From Orientallactaga sibirica (lineage: Eukaryota; Chordata; Mammalia; Rodentia; Dipodidae): 64,000 bases of DNA. Position numbers and translations under genes: made by a program. The stretch covers positions 10,522,501 through 10,586,500 of the forward strand of contig JAEOAD010000018.1 of assembly GCA_036365145.1 (NCBI GenBank). The letters run 5' to 3'. A model generated the notes under the pieces. The model searched no databases. It had not been told where the DNA came from and saw only the letters and a list, made by a program, of their open reading frames with translations. Shown here piece after piece: positions 21,233 to 32,985 of this stretch. The number at the start of each line of letters is the position of its first letter. Positions within the stretch are counted from its first letter, which is position 1.

Positions 21233-21892
21233 TTTTTTTTCAAGTTGGATAGTGGCACTGATAATTTTGAGAAGGATGACAGTGTGTGAGCAGGCTGCCT
21301 TGATGAGAGGCACTGAGATGAAATGCATTTTTTGGAACTGGAATTTAATTAAGAGAGTTGTAGCCAATGTCATAGGCAGCACTGTGGGGCTTGAAGCCAG
21401 AGAAAGTAAAAGAAGACAGGAAGAGTGAGAGAGATACCGGAAATCTAAGAAACAAAGCCAAGTCTCCCTTTCTATGAGTTTCTGAGGATACAGGCTATGT
21501 GAGAGGAGTCACAGAGGTCTCGGAGAAAAGTGGGCAATAAAAAAGGCCCGAATCCTGGGAGACCCCTAAGAGGGAGAGAAGACCCATAACTGCTCCTGCT
21601 TATGGGAGGGGCCTGCAGGGGATAAGAATGTGCTAGGTAAAAGCACAAAGTCACAGTTAAACTTACTTTGGCTGGGGCAGCACAGCCTTTTAAAGTGACT
21701 GTAGCTGTGTTCTAACAACTACTACCTATGAATTAGATCTAAATTCAATATGTGCATGGAGTATATGTTTATAAAATATTAGACTTATTTTTTTCTTTGG
21801 GCCAAATAAGAAGAGAGCATTTTCAATAATTAGAATGTGTATTAAAAAGGAAGCAATATTAATCAAATATCTGCTGTTGGGATTACTTTTTT
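21233..21892. other. Non-coding stretch
   Basis: Nothing recognised; purine-rich between 21360 and 21600. Confidence 0.5.
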
Positions 21893-22062
21893 AATATTTT
21901 ATTTTTATTTATTTATTTATTTGACAGAGAAAGAGGAAGAGAGAGAGAGAGAAAAAAAATGGGTGCACCAGGGCTTTCAGCCACTGCAGATGAAATCAGA
22001 TACATGCACCCCCTTGTGCATCTGGCTAAAGTGTGTAAACGCCTTGACCACTAAGCCCAACA
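21893..22062 (-). mobile_element. tRNA-derived SINE, antisense, diverged
   Basis: Antisense tail (TTTATTTATTTATTTGACAG), GA run, then body to CACTAAGCC; head incomplete. Confidence 0.75.
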
Positions 22063-22143
22063 AGTGAAACATTTTATTAACACTAAAATAATAAAATATA
22101 GATGCATACCATCTTGTGGTAAGCTGTTGTTTTTCAACATTGC

Positions 22144-22450
22144 TATTGTCACTTTGTATTTTACATTATTAAAATTTTTTCAGGACTGGAAAAAAAAAAA
22201 ATCAGGTACTCTTGGGCTCTCAAAAACCCTCATGTTTAAGTGACAAATTCTAATATCCATTGAGTCTTGTCCCCACCTTCTATTATTTATATTTTGTACC
22301 AAGGCAGGAGTGAAGAGGTGGATTTAAGCCAGCCTATTGTCACTTTGTAACTCCCACATTATTAAAATTTTTCAGGACTGAAAAAAAAAGATAAAAAACC
22401 CTCATGTTTAAGTGACAAATTCTAAATCCATTGAGTCTTGGTGGATTTAA
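22144..22450 (+). repeat. Local tandem duplication of ~190 bp
   Basis: 22144-22334 and 22335-22450 both start TATTGTCACTTTGTA and share CCTCATGTTTAAGTGACAAA and CCATTGAGTCTTG. The second copy has lost about 75 bases. Confidence 0.88.
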
Positions 22451-22678
22451 AATCACCAACTCCCAACACTTCTAAATGGCAAAATCTACCCACCTCTTCA
22501 TTCTCATCTCTAATAAATCTAATAATCTAAAACAATTGCCAGGAACAAAGAGACTAGGAAGAGGCTGTTGCAAGGTGTCAGGTGTGAGAGAATAGGCCTG
22601 ACCAAAAGAAACCAGGGAAAATGAATTCTCTCTTAGTGCTATTCTTTCATTCAGCACTAAACTTCCAAATAGCATGTT

Positions 22679-22887
22679 TTTAACTATTTTTATTTATTTA
22701 TTGGATAAAGAGAGAGGGGGGCAGATAGAGAGAGAATGTGTGCTCCAGGGCCTCCAGCCACTGCAAACAAACTCCAGGCATATGTGCCATCTTGGACATC
22801 TGGCTTACATGGTTACTAAGGAATTGATCCTGGGTCCTTTGGCTTTGCCAGCAAACACCTTAACTGCTAAGCCATCTCTCTAGCCCC
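22679..22887 (-). mobile_element. tRNA-derived SINE, antisense
   Basis: Antisense copy ending AAGCCATCTCTCTAGCCC with GA-rich tail side at 22708-22740. Confidence 0.85.
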
Positions 22888-22989
22888 CAAATAGAATGTT
22901 TTAATTGATACCTTGTAATGAAAATAAAGGTCATGAAGATAGATTCCCAAAAATTTTAGGTAGTTCTTGAATTTCACACATATTAGTAG

Positions 22990-23312
22990 TGTATTAATTA
23001 TCTTTGTCAATACTGAGACAAAATACCTGACACAAAATCGGTTTAAGAGAGGAAGGGTTCATTTTGACTCCCAGTTGGAGATATGGTCCATCACTGCAGG
23101 GAAGGCATGGTGACAGGAGCAAGAAGCAAATGTCAAGTCAGGAGTGGATCACTGTGAGTTCAAGGCCAGCCTGAGACTACATAGTGAATTCCAGGCCAGC
23201 CTGGAATAGAGCAAGACCCTACCTCAAAAAAAAAAAAAAAATGTCATATTGCATCTGCACTGAGAAAGTAGGAGATGTAAGTCCTAATGCTCAGTCACCT
23301 CACTTAAAGAGA
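22990..23312 (-). mobile_element. ERVL-MaLR LTR, antisense, split by a B1
   Basis: Antisense LTR blocks (AAGGGTTCATTTTGACTC, GCAGGGAAGGCATGGTGACA) run to about 23142. They resume with ATTGCATCTGCACTGAG after a B1 insertion flanked by AAATGTCA repeats. Confidence 0.65.
23143..23244 (+). mobile_element. B1 SINE, 5' truncated, inside a MaLR LTR
   Basis: Only the second half of B1 (from about GGATCACTGTGAG) with A-tail, flanked by AAATGTCA target repeats. Confidence 0.8.
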
Positions 23313-23352
23313 AACAATAGCCTCATCTTCATGAGCTCATGGAAAAACATAA

Positions 23353-23387
23353 ATAGATGATAGATAGACAGATAGATAGATAGATAG
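23353..23387 (+). repeat. Short GATA array
   Basis: About eight GATA-type units with a GACA interruption, cut at its right end by the MaLR LTR. Confidence 0.9.
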
Positions 23388-23774
23388 TGTGGTAGTTTGA
23401 ATATATGTCCCCCAATATATTCAGTGTTTTATTAGTTATAGTTTGCATCTGCAATTACCTTGCTAGAGGCAAGGTCACTGGGGGCCGGTCTTAAGGTGTG
23501 GTGATGGTTTGAGATTCCATTGTAAAGATATGCAAATATGCCTAGCAGGAGTTCCTGAAGTGTGCTGTGTGACCTTTTGGCTATAGTTTTGCTCTGTGTG
23601 CTGTGGTGGCTGGTTGGCTTTTGCTCTCTCTGCCTGGCCTTGTGAGAGCAGGCCGCGACTTCTGCCATTATGGAACTTCCTCTGGATCTGTAAGCTTCAA
23701 TAAATAATATCCCTTCCTCCATAACTGTGCCTGGTCTGGAAGTTCATCTCAGCGAACCTGAAGTTGTCTGCTAC

Positions 23775-23775
<1 letters not shown>
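23388..23775 (+). mobile_element. ERVL-MaLR solo LTR inserted in a GATA microsatellite
   Basis: TGTGG...CTACA ends. GATA repeats lie directly on both sides (23353-23387 and 23776 on), so the LTR landed inside an existing array and its 5-bp target duplication is part of the array. Confidence 0.8.
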
Positions 23776-23836
<61 letters not shown>

Positions 23837-23888
23837 TAGACAGATAGTAGATAGATAGGATAGATAGATGATAGATATAGATAGATAG

Positions 23889-23937
<49 letters not shown>

Positions 23938-23950
23938 GATAGATAGGATG

Positions 23951-23981
<31 letters not shown>

Positions 23982-23988
23982 GATAGAT

Positions 23989-24026
<38 letters not shown>

Positions 24027-24089
24027 CATAGATACATAGATAGATAGATAGATAGATACATAGATACATAGATAGATAGATAGATATAG
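23776..24089 (+). repeat. Long GATA microsatellite
   Basis: About 75 GATA units with GATACATA, GATAGGATA and GATGATA interruptions over 310 bp; the rest of the array split by the MaLR LTR. Tyr/Leu/Ser-rich frames on the minus strand are artefacts of it. Confidence 0.95.
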
Positions 24090-25310
24090 AGAATTGGCTC
24101 ATTGGCTCATGTGTTTAAGGATGATAAGAAGCACCCTAGTCTACCATCTTCAAATTAGAGACTCAAGAAAGACAGTGATCTCAAAATTATAATCTCCAGA
24201 ACACTGATAGCAAAGACTCAAGTTCAAATCTCAAGGTTCAAGAACTGGAAGCAATTATGTTAGCTAAGAAGACTCATAAGGTCCCCAAAACAATACAGAC
24301 CATTGCAAAAACATTTGGTTACCTACCAGAGCCAAAAGGTAAGACTCTCTTGCTGAAGATACCATAGGCTGTGGGCACAAGATATCTAAGACCATGCTGA
24401 AAATGAGAGGGAAGGCAGCTCCCTCCTGGCTAGCCCTCACAGCACTGGAAAGTGCTACGATAGTTTCTGGGAGATAATGGTCACCAATAGCATGAATAAG
24501 CAGGAGATCCTGCAAAATCAGCTACAAAATCAACCTGCCAGACAAGATGTACACACCTGTGCAATAATAGCACACAGTCTATGAAAATACCAACTGTTCT
24601 CAAATTGAACACAATGGGAGAGAACTCATACCTGCTACAGGGATCCACATCAGAGTCCCATGGACAGGAAACCCATAGAGTCCAGAGAGAATCCCCCACT
24701 GCTCTTTCACTAAGAAGAGTGAGAATACACATCAAAAAGCTTCTCAAATAATCACATTTATCACCTTTAATCCAAGCTGCTCTCACTTTTGGTCGGAGAA
24801 TCTGTTTTATCTTACAAATGACAGTGAATACTAGGGAGATCCAAGATCCACTAATATGACAAGAAAAGATAGTCAACTGCCTACCACAACACAAGTCACC
24901 TCTATCTCATCTGCCAGGGACCAGGCGACATTGCTTACTATGTGCTGTCACTGCTAGCCTGACAACCAGTCCCAAAGAGATGATGACAGACATTGGTCAC
25001 TTAAATCTCATCAAAGCAGAAATCCAGGGACTACAGAGAATGCAACACTAATTAAAAACTCTACCACATCCACCAAGGCTCAGGGAAATTTGCAGACAAG
25101 GGGTTGGAAAGAGTGTAAGAGCCACAGGTTAAGTAGGAACATCTCGAGGCCCAGTCCCCTCCCTACCACAGAGACTGACTAAGACCTTTGGGACCCCACA
25201 ATGAATACCAATAACATCACTGAGGAGGGCCCTCAGTGGAATGGGGGGGGTGGGAGAGAGGGGATATAAGAGCATAACCTTTACAAAAATTAAATTTAAT
25301 TAATTAAACA
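24090..25310 (+). mobile_element. L1 3' UTR, sense orientation
   Basis: A ~1.2 kb 3' UTR-type sequence of the same L1 family as 7740-16915, ending in an A/T-rich tail after a G-run (about 25242-25251). No ORF2 sequence is visible to its left; the element is 5' truncated or cut by the GATA array. Confidence 0.7.
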
Positions 25311-25479
25311 AAAGAGATCTGGCAGCACCAAGGGCAGAAAATCTATGCTCCAGCTTAATTGGTCCACCAAAAAATGAATCCAGTCTTCTGAGGACAGCAG
25401 AGCTATGCTCCAGCCTAACCCATCAGCCACAAAACAAAGCTAGCCTTCCGCTGCCTCTCTGTTCTCTGTAAATCCTCAG

Positions 25480-25650
25480 TGGATTGAACCATGCCCACCT
25501 GCACTAAGAGGTTATCTGCCAATAGCTTACTGATTCATATGATAATTTCATTCAAAAATGTGTTTGAAGAGATAATGTTTTATTAGATATCTAGTCATAC
25601 TCTGGTCCGGTCAAGTTCACACACATAATTTAATTCACAATCACAATACC
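25480..25650 (-). mobile_element. Old LTR-like repeat, family unsure
   Basis: Blocks such as GAACCATGCCCACCTGCAC, TTACTGATTCATATGATAA and GGTCAAGTTCACACACATAA recall old mammalian LTR ends read antisense. I cannot name the family. Confidence 0.3.
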
Positions 25651-25678
25651 CTCTCACCACAATAAACTCTTTTATTGC

Positions 25679-25917
25679 ATTTAGTTAGTTAGTTAGTTAA
25701 TTAGTTAGTTAGTTAGTTAACAGAGAGAGCAAGAGAGAGAGAGAGAGAGAGAGAACAAGAGAGAGAATGGGCTTGCTAGGGCCTCCAGCCTCTGCAAACA
25801 AACTCCAGACACATGTGCCACTTTGTGCATCTGGGTTATGTGGGTTCTGGGGAATTGAACCTGGGTCCTTTGACTTTGCAGGCAAGTGCCTTAACTGCTA
25901 AGCCATCCCTCTAGCCC
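25679..25917 (-). mobile_element. tRNA-derived SINE, antisense, with TTAG-repeat tail
   Basis: Its A-tail has become a TTAG array (25681-25720). Flanked by a perfect ACCACAATAAACTCTT duplication on both sides. Confidence 0.9.
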
Positions 25918-26541
25918 ATTACCACAATAAACTCTTGATAAACAGTAGCTATGCTTCACTTTCCATCAAAGACAGAGCATCTCTCAAAACTAAACCGAGC
26001 AAATCAAGTCAGAAAAGATAGTGAGGAAAATTCAAAGGGGGTTTCATTTCTTTTGGTCTGTCCTGGTGGCTATCACTCTGCCTTTATTTTCTGTGTGTAC
26101 AGGGGTGAGGATGGGAATCACAATGCCAGCCTTATTATGACCCTCAAGGGCTAGCATGCTCTACTGTGTGGCTACCCACACCTCAGCCACTAAAAGCAGT
26201 ACAGTTTACCTGCTTAGATTTTGCTTTCTGAGACTCTAGGATGATGCAGCTTTGTAAAAGCAGGGCTGGTCCCCAGAAACACTACGGCGTGATTTGTGGG
26301 TGAAGTAGAAGTCTGGATACTTGTTAGAACATTATCCATCCTCAAAGCATTGGGGAACTGAAGACAGGTTCTATTCCATTTCCCTCCCAGAATCTTCAGA
26401 CCACAGCTAGGCCTATCAAGAAACCAAGTCTTCTTGAAGTTTCTGTAACAAGTCAACACAGTCCTCCCAAAACACAGGAAATTTCACTGAAAAATCATGC
26501 TATCCACATAAAAATCACATTTCAAAATTTTCAGTGCAAAT
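25918..26541. other. Non-coding stretch
   Basis: Starts with the second copy of a SINE target duplication. No gene recognised. Confidence 0.5.
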
Positions 26542-26635
26542 AGTCTCAGGGTGGCCTTGAACTCATGGCGATCTTCCTACCTCTGCTTCCCGAGTGCTGG
26601 GATTAAAGGTGTGCACCACCATGCCCAGCTAGTTT
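26542..26635 (-). mobile_element. B1 SINE 5' half, antisense
   Basis: Runs from AGTCTCAGGGTGGCC to CCATGCCCAGCT without a tail, so only the 5' half remains. Confidence 0.85.
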
Positions 26636-26666
26636 TTAAAAACTTTTATTAAAACTTTTTATACAT

Positions 26667-26917
26667 GGGGGCTGGAGAGATGGCTTAGCGGTTAAGGCGC
26701 CTGCCCCCTAAGCCTAAGAACACTGGTTCTAATCTCCAGGTCCCACATTTAGCCAGATGCAAGGGCGAAATGTCACACTTGACCACAAGGGGGCGCACAC
26801 ATCTGGATTTTGTTTGCAGCAGCTGAGAGGGTGCTGGCGCGCCCATCTCTATCTGTCTTCCTCTCCCTGTCTCTCTTTCTCTCTCTGTGTCTCTCTCTCA
26901 AAAAAAAAAAAAAAAAA
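26667..26917 (+). mobile_element. tRNA-derived SINE, long form
   Basis: Includes an extra CAAGGGGGCGCACAC-type segment. Flanked by AAACTTTTTATACATGGG duplications. Confidence 0.92.
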
Positions 26918-28265
26918 CTTTTTATACATGGGCAAAATGTATTTTGACCATAATAACCTCCCATTCCATGCTTCTGTCCTCTTTTCATCATCTTCCTCCC
27001 ACTGAATCCCTTCATCTTTTCAGCTTAGTCATCTCTTCTACTTTTATGCTTTGTCATTGTTTTGTCCTCTCCCTTCATCCATAAAGAAATGTTGATGGGC
27101 CTAATATTGTGTGAGTAATGACAATAGCTTTTAGGTCATACATGCAATGGTTTTCATGTCTGAAAGACCGCGTTTTGCCACACTCCTCCCATCCCCTGGG
27201 CTCATTCTGACAAAGACCATATGTTCTCTCCCATATTCAGATCTTAACTTCATTTTTTTATATTTATATGCAAGAAGAAGCCAGGGAGCAAGAAAGAAGC
27301 CATGACCAGAGTGAGAGGGAAGGTCTAAAGAGGAGGAGATAGTAGATATGTACGTAGAAGGGCAATACTGGGAGTGGAAAGGTTTAAGTGCAGTATGGGG
27401 AGGGGAATAGAAGAGATAAGAGGATAGGAGGAGGGTTAACAGAAACTAAAAACTTTATGAAATTAGTAGTTGTTAAGTAAAATGCTTTTAAGCATTTTAA
27501 GTACCTGTCTAAGACAGACATAGTTGATACCCAAGATGATAAAAATACTTACATTTTTATATGTATATTTATGGGCTAAATGATAGATGTCTGGCATTTG
27601 CTCAAAAATAAACAAAACACATACAAAGGAAAAAATAGATTAAGAGAATGGGGGTGTTGGTGAACCAGTATTGCCTTTGGTCACCCTGAAATTCAGTGCA
27701 GAGTCATGGAGCTCATTATCTACTTATCTCTACTTTCAAACAGGTTTGAAAATTTCTGTAAATTTTTAAATTTCCCGTTTTCAAATGCAAAAAAAAAAAA
27801 AAAAAAAGTGTTACTCTGAACAACTATCAAGTATTCTGATCTGGGATTAATGTTTTATTGTTAATTTCCAATCACTCACAATAAGGAACAAAGTCTAGTG
27901 GGATAGGGTGGAGAGGAACTTTGTCACCATGCAGTCTGAGCTCTGGTGAGAGATGGTGTGGACTGGAGAGGATTTAGTCACCATGCAGGGATCTGAACTC
28001 TGGGGAGAGGGAGTGTGGGGTGTAGAGGATGTTGCTATCATGAAGGACCCAAGCTCTAACCTGAGCTCTGGTTCTGTCTTAGCATAGAAACATGATGGAT
28101 GTGAGTAAAATCACTTCTCACACAACCTCATCTATCAACTAAGAAAATTGTGCCCTTCCTTGTGCAATGGTGTGAAACTGCGTTATTTTCTCAAAGTTTA
28201 TGCCCAAGGACTGACAGTAAGTGGTCAGTAAGTGAGTGCATTGACTTTTTTAAAAGTACAGAATC
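26918..28265. other. Non-coding stretch
   Basis: GA-rich at about 27265-27450, resembling an L1-type 3' tail but not assignable; A-run at 27789-27807. The block 27900-28080 contains a degenerate internal repeat built on CACCATGCAG and GAGCTCTGG. Confidence 0.5.
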
Positions 28266-28397
28266 GGGCTAGAAAGATGGCTTAGTGGTTAAGGTGCTTG
28301 TCTGTGAAGCCTAAGGACTCAGGCTCAATTCTCCATAAGCCAGATGAACATTGTGGTGCGTGAGTCTGGAGTTTGTTTGCAGAATAATGGGAGAACC

Positions 28398-28453
<56 letters not shown>

Positions 28454-28475
28454 AATAAATAAAAATAAATTTAAA
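28266..28475 (+). mobile_element. tRNA-derived SINE with long CT run
   Basis: Ends in about 25 CT dinucleotides (28401-28450) and an AATAAATAAA tail. Confidence 0.85.
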
Positions 28476-28851
28476 AATAGAGAATCATCATATCATTTGA
28501 TGCTGCCTCTTTTCCACAATAAAGACATGTTCAAGTTCAAACTTAAACTAAGTCTTTGCACTGTTGAAGGACACATTGATAAATAGGCCACATTAAGTGT
28601 GTCCCCCCATATTAAATAGCTTCACGACATGTGGAATTCACTTGTGGGCTAAAAGCTGGCATGCCCCACACACCAGCTAATCTTTCTGTCCTGAGACAAT
28701 TCTGCTGGCTCAAGAGGCTGCATGTGGATGGCTCATCCCAGATGTCTTCCTTGTGATGCTGCCTCCTGGAACAGTTGCCTGTGCACAGCCACCTTAGTCT
28801 GCTTTCTGTCCTCCAGTCAGCCTCTGCCTTCAGATTTCCTAGGTGTCACAC
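28476..28851. other. Non-coding stretch
   Basis: No feature recognised. Confidence 0.5.
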
Positions 28852-29478
28852 CTGGGGAGATGGCTCCATGAATAAATTGTTTAACAAGCAAGCATGAGCA
28901 CCTAACTCTGTATCCTCGGAACCCACTTAAAGTCAGACATGATAATATGCATCTGTAATCCCACTGCTCCCACAGGCATGGTAAAAAGCATCTGTAATCC
29001 CACTATTCCAACAGACATGGTAAAATGCATCTGCAATCCAGTGCTTGCACAAATGTGTTAATATTCATCTGTAACCCAGTGTAACCCAGTGCTCCCACAA
29101 ACGTGTGAATATGCATCTGTAACCCAGTGCTCCCACAGACATAGTAGCATGCATCTGTAATGCCAGTGTTTCCACAGACACGGTATCATGCATCTGCAAT
29201 GCCAGTGTTTCCACAGACATGGTAGCATGCACCTGTAATGCCACTGCTCCCACAAGGTGATGGAAAGCTAAGACTGGAGAATCTATGGAAGCTCACAGGT
29301 TAGGGAACTAGAATACTCAGAGCTGAACAAGAGATCCTGTTTAAAAACAAGATGGGAGGTATGAACTAACACCTGAGGTTGTCTTTTGACCTCCACACAT
29401 CTCTCTGGTGTGGGCACCCTCACACTCACATACAAACATGCACCCATGCCCATGAAAACACAAACACACACACACGGA
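28852..29478 (+). mobile_element. B4 SINE carrying an internal minisatellite
   Basis: Head CTGGGGAGATGGCTCC and tail TTTTGACCTCCACACATC with CA-rich end identify B4. The middle, normally one copy of a GGCATGGT...CTGTAATCCCA segment, is expanded to about eight copies (28938-29256). Confidence 0.8.
28938..29256 (+). repeat. ~40-bp minisatellite, about 8 units
   Basis: Units share CATGGTAGCATGCATCTGTA then AT(G/C)CCAGTG-TCCCACAGA with point differences; one unit carries a small extra TGTAACCCAG duplication. Confidence 0.88.
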
Positions 29479-29485
29479 TAAAGAC

Positions 29486-30560
29486 TGAAAGGACTTCCGC
29501 AATGCCTGTGATCAGAGAAGACAGCAGTGTGTTTGGCAGGGTCAAGCTCTCCATAGCTTCTTTCACATCTTTCTCTGACCCTCCATCACAGCTCAGGCAG
29601 CATCCTTGTGAGAAGGAAATTAAATCAGCAGACCTCTTCTGGTAGGCACTCCTGTCTTGTCCTGTGATTTCTCTCTGGCATTTTCCATTTGTGTGGAAAT
29701 GGGTGATTATCAGTGCCAGATTCAGCTGATTTTCGAAGTCCTAACTGTTTGTATAGGAATTTTTCTCTGCTTTGGTTCCTCAACTAAAATTCCAAGATGA
29801 TGGGGAATTTCAGCATCCTGTCAAGCACACCTCTGTGACAACTTAATGGATGTCTGTCTTCTCCATTAAACTGCCTCTATAAATGTTCTCTATGTCTGCT
29901 CTAAGTCCAAACATTCAGCACCTGCCATATAATGCCAGCACAACAAATACATAATGGAATAATGAACCAACAATAGGGTAAACAAAGAAGACCAGATGTG
30001 TACCAGAGAGCTCTGTGGTTTGGAAAGGCTAACGGAACATTGTCGGAACAAGAGACAAAGCCTAGCTGCCCATCAAAATCATCCAGAGAGCTTTGACAAG
30101 ATAAAACACTTAGACTTAATTCCATGGGCCTACTTAAGAATCAGTGAGCTAGAGTCATAGAGAGATTCAATAACATATTAGAGACTTCAAGGAGAGTCTC
30201 ATACATCGCGAGAGCATCAGGGGGACTGTCTGGGGAAAGTGATGCAGGAGGAAGACCAAGGTAAATGGACAGAGAAGAGTCATGAAGACAACCCTGAGGC
30301 TAGCAAAAGAAGGTCTGATTCCTAAGACAACCACTTTTCCATTCAGCAGGAAGAGGGAATAGCAGTGGCTGCACCTGTATGAGTGCAGAAATTTAGTCTT
30401 GTAAAATCAGCAACATCCTAGAAAAAAAAAATGTATGGGACTGTGGTGTGCTCTCTATGGATCCAACTGAACTACTTATCTATAGAAGGAGAATAAGAAA
30501 ATATGGTGAGGACTAAAGGAAGAAATGCCTGGAATAGCTAGCACACCATACTTGTACATT
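29486..30560. other. Non-coding stretch
   Basis: Unique-looking; no gene or repeat recognised before the A-run at 30561. Confidence 0.5.
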
Positions 30561-30612
30561 AAAAAAAAAAAAAAAAAAAAAAAAAAAGCTTTAGTACCGC
30601 CACTTAAAAATT

Positions 30613-30716
30613 ATTCTGCATGCCTTTAATCACCGTGTTTGGGAGACAGAAGTAGGAGTATTACTGTGAATTCATGACCAGCATGGGCTAGAGTGAGACC
30701 CTGCCTCAAAAAAATG
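30613..30716 (+). mobile_element. Degenerate B1 SINE
   Basis: Blocks GCATGCCTTTAATCACCG and AGAGTGAGACCCTGCCTC mark an old, 5'-shortened B1. A 27-base A-run precedes it (30561-30587). Confidence 0.75.
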
Positions 30717-31389
30717 CATTGTTTTAAAATAATTCTAGTGGCTAGCAAAATTTTGTATGTGTGTATGTGAGAGAGGCACAGGGAGAAAGAGAGGGACAGA
30801 GAACACTGGTATGTTGAACCAGTTTAAACCTGCCAGCCAGCCAGGTCCAATTCTGGCCACAGCCTCCCAACTTTATATTCAGTGATTATCAGGCTGGTAG
30901 CTTGACACTGACCACAGGGGAGTATTTACACATATGAAATTGGAAAACCCACAATTCTGAACTTTGTGACAGCTGGTTTACCAGGTCTGGGAACACAGAC
31001 TGGATTTGAATGAGTTAAACTCAATTTAGTTGAACAGTGGATAGAAACAGGAAAACAAAAGCCCAAGCTGAGAGGGGATAATTGTCTGCCTAGGAAAGGT
31101 AGAATAAGACCTTGGCCTTGGGGCAAGTCACAGGTGAAAATGGAATTTGAGTTTTTTCTCTGAGTTACTGTTCCATTCAGCATGTTTTTTGTTGTTGTTG
31201 TTGTTGTTCATAACTTTTTATCACTGCTTCTGAAATAAGGGTGAAAATAACTGAGTGAAACAGACACTGACAAGTTTTATCCACATCTGAGGTTTGAATG
31301 CACTAAGAGACTATTTCAAAGGTTCTTTCTCTCTGCAAAGAAAAATAAATTGAGAAAGACATAGATTGCATTATGTTATCAGAAATGAA
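30717..31389. other. Non-coding stretch
   Basis: Apart from the TTG microsatellite nothing was recognised. 30750-30800 is GA-rich. Confidence 0.5.
31185..31209 (+). repeat. TTG microsatellite
   Basis: Seven TTG units. Confidence 0.9.
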
Positions 31390-31733
31390 TTATTTTTGTA
31401 TGTGTGTGGTATGCATTTATGTGTGTATGAGTATATGCGTATGATGGTGAATATACATGTGCATATGTGTGCATATGGAGTCCAGAGGTTAATATCAGGG
31501 TCTTCCTCAGACACTCTCCACTTTATTGACTGATGTAAGGTCTCACAGTTGAACCCAGAAGCCATTGATGGGCTAGCCCAGCTAGCCAGTTTGCCCTGGG
31601 ATTCCCCTGCCTCAGGCTAGTGAGTGCTAGGATTACAGGTAGATAGCCATGCCCATCTGGCATTTACATGGATGCTAGAGATCCAAACTTTGGTCCTCAT
31701 TCTTGCATATCCCACTAAACTATCTCCTTAGCC
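31390..31733 (-). mobile_element. B4 SINE, antisense
   Basis: Antisense order CA-rich end, GGAGTCCAGAGGTTAATATC, GATTACAGGTAGATAGCC, ACTATCTCCTTAGCCC. Confidence 0.8.
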
Positions 31734-31750
31734 CCTGAAAAATATTTTTT

Positions 31751-31981
31751 AAATATTTTATTTTTTATTTATTTATTTGAGAGAGAGAGATACAGAAATA
31801 GGCAGGTAGAGAGAGAAAGAGAGAGAATGGGTGTGCCAGGGCCTCCAGCCACTGCAAACAAACTCCAGATGCATGCACCCCCTTGTGCATCTGGCTTACG
31901 TGGGTCCTGGAGAATTGAGCCTCGAACCAGGGTCCTTAGGCTTCATAGGCAAGCGTTTAACCACTAAGCCATCTCTCCAGC
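31751..31981 (-). mobile_element. tRNA-derived SINE, antisense
   Basis: Near-intact copy adjoining the B4 at 31390; flanking CCTGAAAAAT(A)TTTTT repeats form its target duplication. Confidence 0.9.
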
Positions 31982-32040
31982 CCTGAAAAATAATTTTTAA
32001 GGAGAAAAAAATCAAATGTTGCAGAACTAAAAAGAAGTGT

Positions 32041-32120
32041 GATCTCTTATTTAAACAAAAAACTCAACAATATAAAAAAAACACAAATGATCTCTTATTT
32101 AAACAAAAAATCAACAATAT
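32041..32120 (+). repeat. 48-bp tandem duplication
   Basis: GATCTCTTATTTAAACAAAA and TCAACAATAT recur at 32041 and 32089 with one small gap. Confidence 0.85.
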
Positions 32121-32287
32121 GATTACAAATGTAGAGGTTGGAACCATGGGAACCATGGGAAGGAGGAGAAAAGGAAAAGTGTGTGGAAACATCACTGCAC
32201 CTCATCAATATGTGCAATTGATAGATGTTAATCAAAAGTAAAATCTTTAAAACAACACTAAAAATGAATTAGATCAGTTGTAAATGA

Positions 32288-32298
32288 CACCACACACA

Positions 32299-32330
<32 letters not shown>

Positions 32331-32331
32331 T
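32288..32331 (+). repeat. CA then GA dinucleotide run
   Basis: About 13 CA followed by about 8 GA units. Confidence 0.95.
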
Positions 32332-32495
32332 CAAATATATGTATTTATAAATTAAATCATGTAGCCAAGTGAGTGCAAAAAGATGAGAGCATATGTCCTC
32401 TGTTGGTGGTCAACAACTTCACCCCAGTTCTCAGCAAAAACTAGACTATTACAAAGAAAGAGTGAGCAAAGCCCTTTTAAGAAATCATTATTTAT

Positions 32496-32705
32496 GGTCT
32501 AGAGAGATGGCTTAGCAGATAAGATGCTTGCCTATGAAGCCTAAGGACCCATGTTCGACTCTCCAGATCCCACATAAGCCAGATGCACAAAGGTGAGGCA
32601 ACTGCAAGGTTGCACATGCCCACTAGGTGGCACAAGTGTTTGGAGTTCGATTGCAATGGCTGAGGCCCTGGCATGCCAATTCTTTATCTCTCCTCTCTCT
32701 CAAAA
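32496..32705 (+). mobile_element. tRNA-derived SINE
   Basis: Sense copy; AAATCAT(T/C)A repeats on each side. Confidence 0.88.
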
Positions 32706-32744
32706 AATCATCACTTTAAAAAAATTAATTAATTAAAAATCAAG

Positions 32745-32926
32745 GTGCTGGAGAGATGGCTTAGTAGTTAAGGTGCTTACCTGAAAAGCATAAGAACTCA
32801 TGTTCAAATCTCCAGGTCCCACATAGCCAGATGCACAGTGATGTAAGCACACAATGTTGCATATGTGCATAAGGGGGTGCATGCCTCTGGAGTTCATTCA
32901 CATCAGGCTGAAGGTCCTAGTGTGCC

Positions 32927-32976
<50 letters not shown>

Positions 32977-32985
32977 AAAAAAAAA
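32745..32985 (+). mobile_element. tRNA-derived SINE with CT run
   Basis: Sense copy only 40 bases after the preceding one; CT run at 32931-32970. Confidence 0.88.

Noticed and set aside
23697..24102. Three Tyr/Leu/Ser-rich open frames of about 100 codons on the minus strand
   Set aside because: GATA microsatellite read in three frames.
26667..26760. tRNA gene
   Set aside because: The tRNA-like head with box-like elements belongs to the abundant SINE; no mature tRNA fold or terminator.
29058..29255. Repeated Cys/Trp/His peptide on the minus strand
   Set aside because: Shadow of the SINE-internal minisatellite.
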